Source: Nitrospina sp. LS_NOB | GTDB taxonomy: Bacteria > Nitrospinota > Nitrospinia > Nitrospinales > VA-1 | DNA length: 64,000 bases | Reading direction: 5' to 3' | Assembly (NCBI GenBank): GCA_001542995.1 | Contig: LFLA01000026.1 | Span: 1-64,000 of the forward strand | Shown: positions 60,893-64,000 of the stretch, one piece after another | Layout of the letters: the number at the start of each line of letters is the position of its first letter | How positions within the stretch are numbered: position 1 is the first letter of the stretch | The notes under the pieces: generated by a model | The model's database searches: none | Told to the model about the DNA's origin: nothing | The model's input: the letters and a program-made list of their open reading frames with translations, nothing else | Position numbers and translations under genes: made by a program

Positions 60893-62992
60893 ATGTCCAA
60901 AGCAAAAGGAACAAATATATCGATTTCTATGCATGGTCATGGTCTCCAGGAGGTGTGCAACTTTATTGCCATTGCCAAGACAAAAAGCCATTCTGAAACC
61001 CTTCGGGAATTGATCTTAACCGCCATATTCACATTTCCGGATGAGAAAATATCAAATATTGAGGAAGTTGAAAAACTTCTTAAGACCATGTTTTCCATCA
61101 AAGACCCTAATCACCTGATTAGAGAATTGCTGGATCAGTTAATATCCGAGGGTCAGATTCAACAACCATTAGGAATAAATTACGTCCTCTCAGTTGAAGC
61201 CAGAAGTAAAATCAAAGCACGAGTTGATGATGCCTTCCGACTACAAAAGCGTGTAAAAAATCAATGGCTGGAAGAAATTGCAAGACAATTTCCTGATCTC
61301 AACACAGACTTAGCATGGAGTGGACTTTATGAGTATCTTGCAAATGCATTTCTCCAGCATGGAATGCAGGTGGCTCTCTTCCTTGATCCGTCCGTTGAAC
61401 TACCAACAGTATATGGTGCAAGTCTATCAGCTCTGCTCAACCAGGTAGTACAGAATAAATTCGACTCAACTCATCAGGAGAATGCCAAGAATGCGATCTC
61501 TGATTTTTTTGGAACCATTGCCAATAATCCCGAAAGGGCAAAGTTTGTCGCCGAATGTGCTGATGGTGCCGGCAACTTTTATTCCTTGGCAGTTTCCACT
61601 GAAATAGCGGGCCGTTTCAGGGATAAACTTAATCCGCTTATCCTGTTCTGCGATACCAATGTTCTTTTCGGAATTCTTGATTTGCATGTACATCCCCTTG
61701 CGGATGTTTCAAATGAACTGGTGGATGCTATTGCTAAGCATAAAATACCTATAAAGTTGCGATATCATGAGAATACGCTTGCTGAACTCTGTTCTTCGAT
61801 CGATCATCATGGAGAAATTCTACGTCAAAATAAATGGACACGGGCAATAAGTCGAGCAGCTACCAAGTCCCGCCTTATATCAGGGCTTGAAAAAAAATAT
61901 CACCAGAAAAACTCTGAAACTGCGTTAGAAGTTGATGAATTTTTGCAACCTTTTAAACATGTGGATGCGCTCCTTAATGAGCGTAAGTTAGTAATTTACC
62001 GGTCTGAGGAAAGATTAAAAGAACGTGCCACACTTGAAGCTGATTACAAGAAATTTTTGAAGCGTATCAATAGAGAAAAGGATCACTATTTGGTAGCTCA
62101 CGATGTTATAGTACTTGATTGTGTGCATTTGCTTAAAAGGAATGCCACCTCTACGCTTGATTCAGGTGCACTTTTCGTAACATGCGACCATTTATTGTAC
62201 CGATTTGACAGCGAGATAAGTCGAAAGAAGAAGACCCATGCATCCGTTGTAATGCCGAATGTGTTATTGCAAATCCTAAGACCCTTTATCCCTTCCAGCC
62301 AAAACTTCAATACGTCATTCGCTGAAACCTTTGCTATTCCCGAGTTTAGAACCATTGGAAGTGGCGCAGATAAAGCTTGCTTGAAAATGCTAAGCCTCCT
62401 CAATGCATACAAGGATATGACTGAAGACGTGGCGGTCAGGATGCTTACGAACGATATGCTGATAGATAACCTGCGCGGAATCGAAAATAACAAAACTTTC
62501 CAGGCAGAAGTAGATTCAGCAATAGCGGCTGACTATCAGAATCTCATTGAAGAGGTTGCCGAAGTTACAAAAGAAAAGGAGCAAGCCAATAAAAAATTTG
62601 AAGAACAGGTGCAATTATCAGAGTTAGAAGCCGCCAAGGCGCAAAAAGCACTAGAATCTGAAAGAGAAACCCAGGAAACGACTAAAAAATTATCTGAGGA
62701 ATTTACTGATCTGCGGAAAAAGAATCTTCTTCAAAAGAAAATATTTAGCACCATAGGTGCCATTCTAGTTAACATCATCCTCTTTCTATTTATCCATAAT
62801 ATTTGGCGCTGGGATTGGTTATTGAACCATCCCGAAAGTTATGGGTTACAGGTGGCTATTCACATAACAGTGTTATTTGGCATTGTAGGTTTTTTCGTGA
62901 ATTCTTGGAGAAAAGTCGTTTGGAGTATTACTTTTCTTGGGGCTGTGGTAATTGGAGTTATGCAGATGCTAGGTGGTCCAGAGAACCAATAA
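60893..62992 (+). CDS. PIN-like domain protein with C-terminal coiled coil and about 3 transmembrane helices
   Basis: LILFCDTNVLFGILDLH, DHYLVAHDVIVLDCVHLL, SGALFVTCDHLLYRF acidic motifs; TM segments IFSTIGAILVNIILFLFI, VAIHITVLFGIVGFFV, WSITFLGAVVIGVMQML. Confidence 0.65.
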   Translation: MSKAKGTNISISMHGHGLQEVCNFIAIAKTKSHSETLRELILTAIFTFPDEKISNIEEVEKLLKTMFSIKDPNHLIRELLDQLISEGQIQQPLGINYVLSVEARSKIKARVDDAFRLQKRVKNQWLEEIARQFPDLNTDLAWSGLYEYLANAFLQHGMQVALFLDPSVELPTVYGASLSALLNQVVQNKFDSTHQENAKNAISDFFGTIANNPERAKFVAECADGAGNFYSLAVSTEIAGRFRDKLNPLILFCDTNVLFGILDLHVHPLADVSNELVDAIAKHKIPIKLRYHENTLAELCSSIDHHGEILRQNKWTRAISRAATKSRLISGLEKKYHQKNSETALEVDEFLQPFKHVDALLNERKLVIYRSEERLKERATLEADYKKFLKRINREKDHYLVAHDVIVLDCVHLLKRNATSTLDSGALFVTCDHLLYRFDSEISRKKKTHASVVMPNVLLQILRPFIPSSQNFNTSFAETFAIPEFRTIGSGADKACLKMLSLLNAYKDMTEDVAVRMLTNDMLIDNLRGIENNKTFQAEVDSAIAADYQNLIEEVAEVTKEKEQANKKFEEQVQLSELEAAKAQKALESERETQETTKKLSEEFTDLRKKNLLQKKIFSTIGAILVNIILFLFIHNIWRWDWLLNHPESYGLQVAIHITVLFGIVGFFVNSWRKVVWSITFLGAVVIGVMQMLGGPENQ

Positions 62993-63271
62993 AAGATGAT
63001 CCTAAATGAAGGGGTCGGCTCCACTATTGACTGTAAATGACGGTGAGGTTAGAAAGAACTGGTAGTTTAAAGCTTTTAGAGATAGAGCTACATTTTGGGT
63101 TTTCAAATTATAATTGAATGACCGCTTTTGGCCGATAACCGACATTGGTCCCTCCTTTAATGGCCAGATAGAGTAATACCGGGTTACATCCTTACGTCAC
63201 AGAATTGACGCATTTCCGGGATATGGGGTTTTGCATCTGAGGTGTCTTTTTTTTGCAAATGAGCTGCGCGG

Positions 63272-63436
63272 TTACATCAAAGCTTGTATCAGGTCTTCAG
63301 ATTTATCTTTGTAGTAGTTGGAGTCCGTCTGCGTTCTAAATACCTTGTCCCGGAACTGTGATGGACCCATTTTCACTTCACGACCGGAAATGAAAACAGA
63401 AATAATCAGTAAATAAAAGAATGTTCGTGTGTTCAT
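63272..63436 (-). CDS. putative small secreted/membrane peptide (54 aa)
   Basis: MNTRTFFYLLIISVFISGREVKMGPSQFRDKVFRTQTDSNYYKDKSEDLIQALM; hydrophobic N-terminus; not in the ORF track. Confidence 0.35.
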   Translation of the reverse strand: MNTRTFFYLLIISVFISGREVKMGPSQFRDKVFRTQTDSNYYKDKSEDLIQALM

Positions 63437-63744
63437 AGTTTATAAACCTTTAATATTTTACGGTCTTATCGTCATAAAGCAGATTTCACTTAACGGGTTT
63501 TGCAACTCGTATGCCGGGAGCGCACCTCGCCCGCAGGAAAGACGTTAACCCAGTTAAATAAAAAGGTTTATAGAGCATTAATAGAATCGGCATTCATCGG
63601 GCGAATGGGCAAAAACCGCCAGGTTTCCCCACTCCATCCGACCAATTTTCTGACTTTATCCATTTGAACCGCAGATAAGCAGAGTAATAAACTTCCTGCT
63701 CTGAGGGGGGTTCTCGTCACTGCGTGAGTTTCGTTGTAATAGCG

Positions 63745-63825
63745 TTAATGAGCTGACAATGAGGTTATCTCGGCTTCACTGGCCCCACGCCTAGTGGGCG
63801 GTGGCTACATCGCCTTAATTCACTG
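63745..63825 (+). repeat. hairpin-bounded dispersed repeat (partial)
   Basis: gagctgacaatgaggttatctcggcttcactggccccacgcctagtgggcgg. Confidence 0.6.
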
Positions 63826-63896
63826 CAAGCAAAGGCGATTTAGTGTATAAATGTAACTTCATTTAAAACTCCATAAAATTCGAGGTGCAGGAAGGT

Positions 63897-64000
63897 ATGC
63901 AATACAAGCAGTGGGTGGTTTTTATATTGGCGGGGTTCCTGCTTTCAGGTTGTGGTGGTGGGATGGATGATGAAGATGTGGTCGAAAAGTCCAACTTCCA
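63897..64000 (+). CDS. lipoprotein, 5' part only (runs off the window)
   Basis: MQYKQWVVFILAGFLLSGCGGGMDDEDVVEKSNF with lipobox LLSGC. Confidence 0.6.
   Translation, partial: MQYKQWVVFILAGFLLSGCGGGMDDEDVVEKSNF

Overview
The window is a gene-dense bacterial chromosome segment. It looks Gram-negative (BamA, LpxA/I/B, heptose genes, hopanoid cyclase); exact taxonomy cannot be fixed from sequence alone. Most of it is housekeeping: uvrC, metH, clpC, the bamA-ompH-fabZ-lpxA-Gfo/Idh-lpxI-lpxB-acyltransferase cluster, glnB-glnA-glnE, cimA-lysC-apgM, a type I R-M operon (hsdR-hsdS-hsdM), hldD/hldE/gmhA, radC, UXS-type epimerase, fmt-def, argJ-argC, rpsI-rplM and shc. Accessory content includes a HicAB-like toxin-antitoxin pair, a com-dam prophage remnant, a large membrane-anchored PIN-domain protein, a TrmB fused to eight 34-aa repeats, and several pseudogenes. 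The most unusual signal is a dispersed ~90-110 bp repeat family. It has a conserved core (about GCAATGGCTTT..TGGCAACAAAGAGTTGTCTCGGCTT..AAGCCTTTGCCCATTGC) bounded by short hairpins whose sequences differ but whose pairing is kept. At least about 13 copies occur in 64 kb, nearly all abutting or overlapping stop codons. The elements supply the stop codon or C-terminal tail of several genes and the apparent N-terminus and start codon of lpxB. A second, 130 bp MITE-like element with terminal inverted repeats appears nested inside CCCCT/AGGGG hairpins. All calls are by eye from the sequence and supplied ORFs; no database searches were run.
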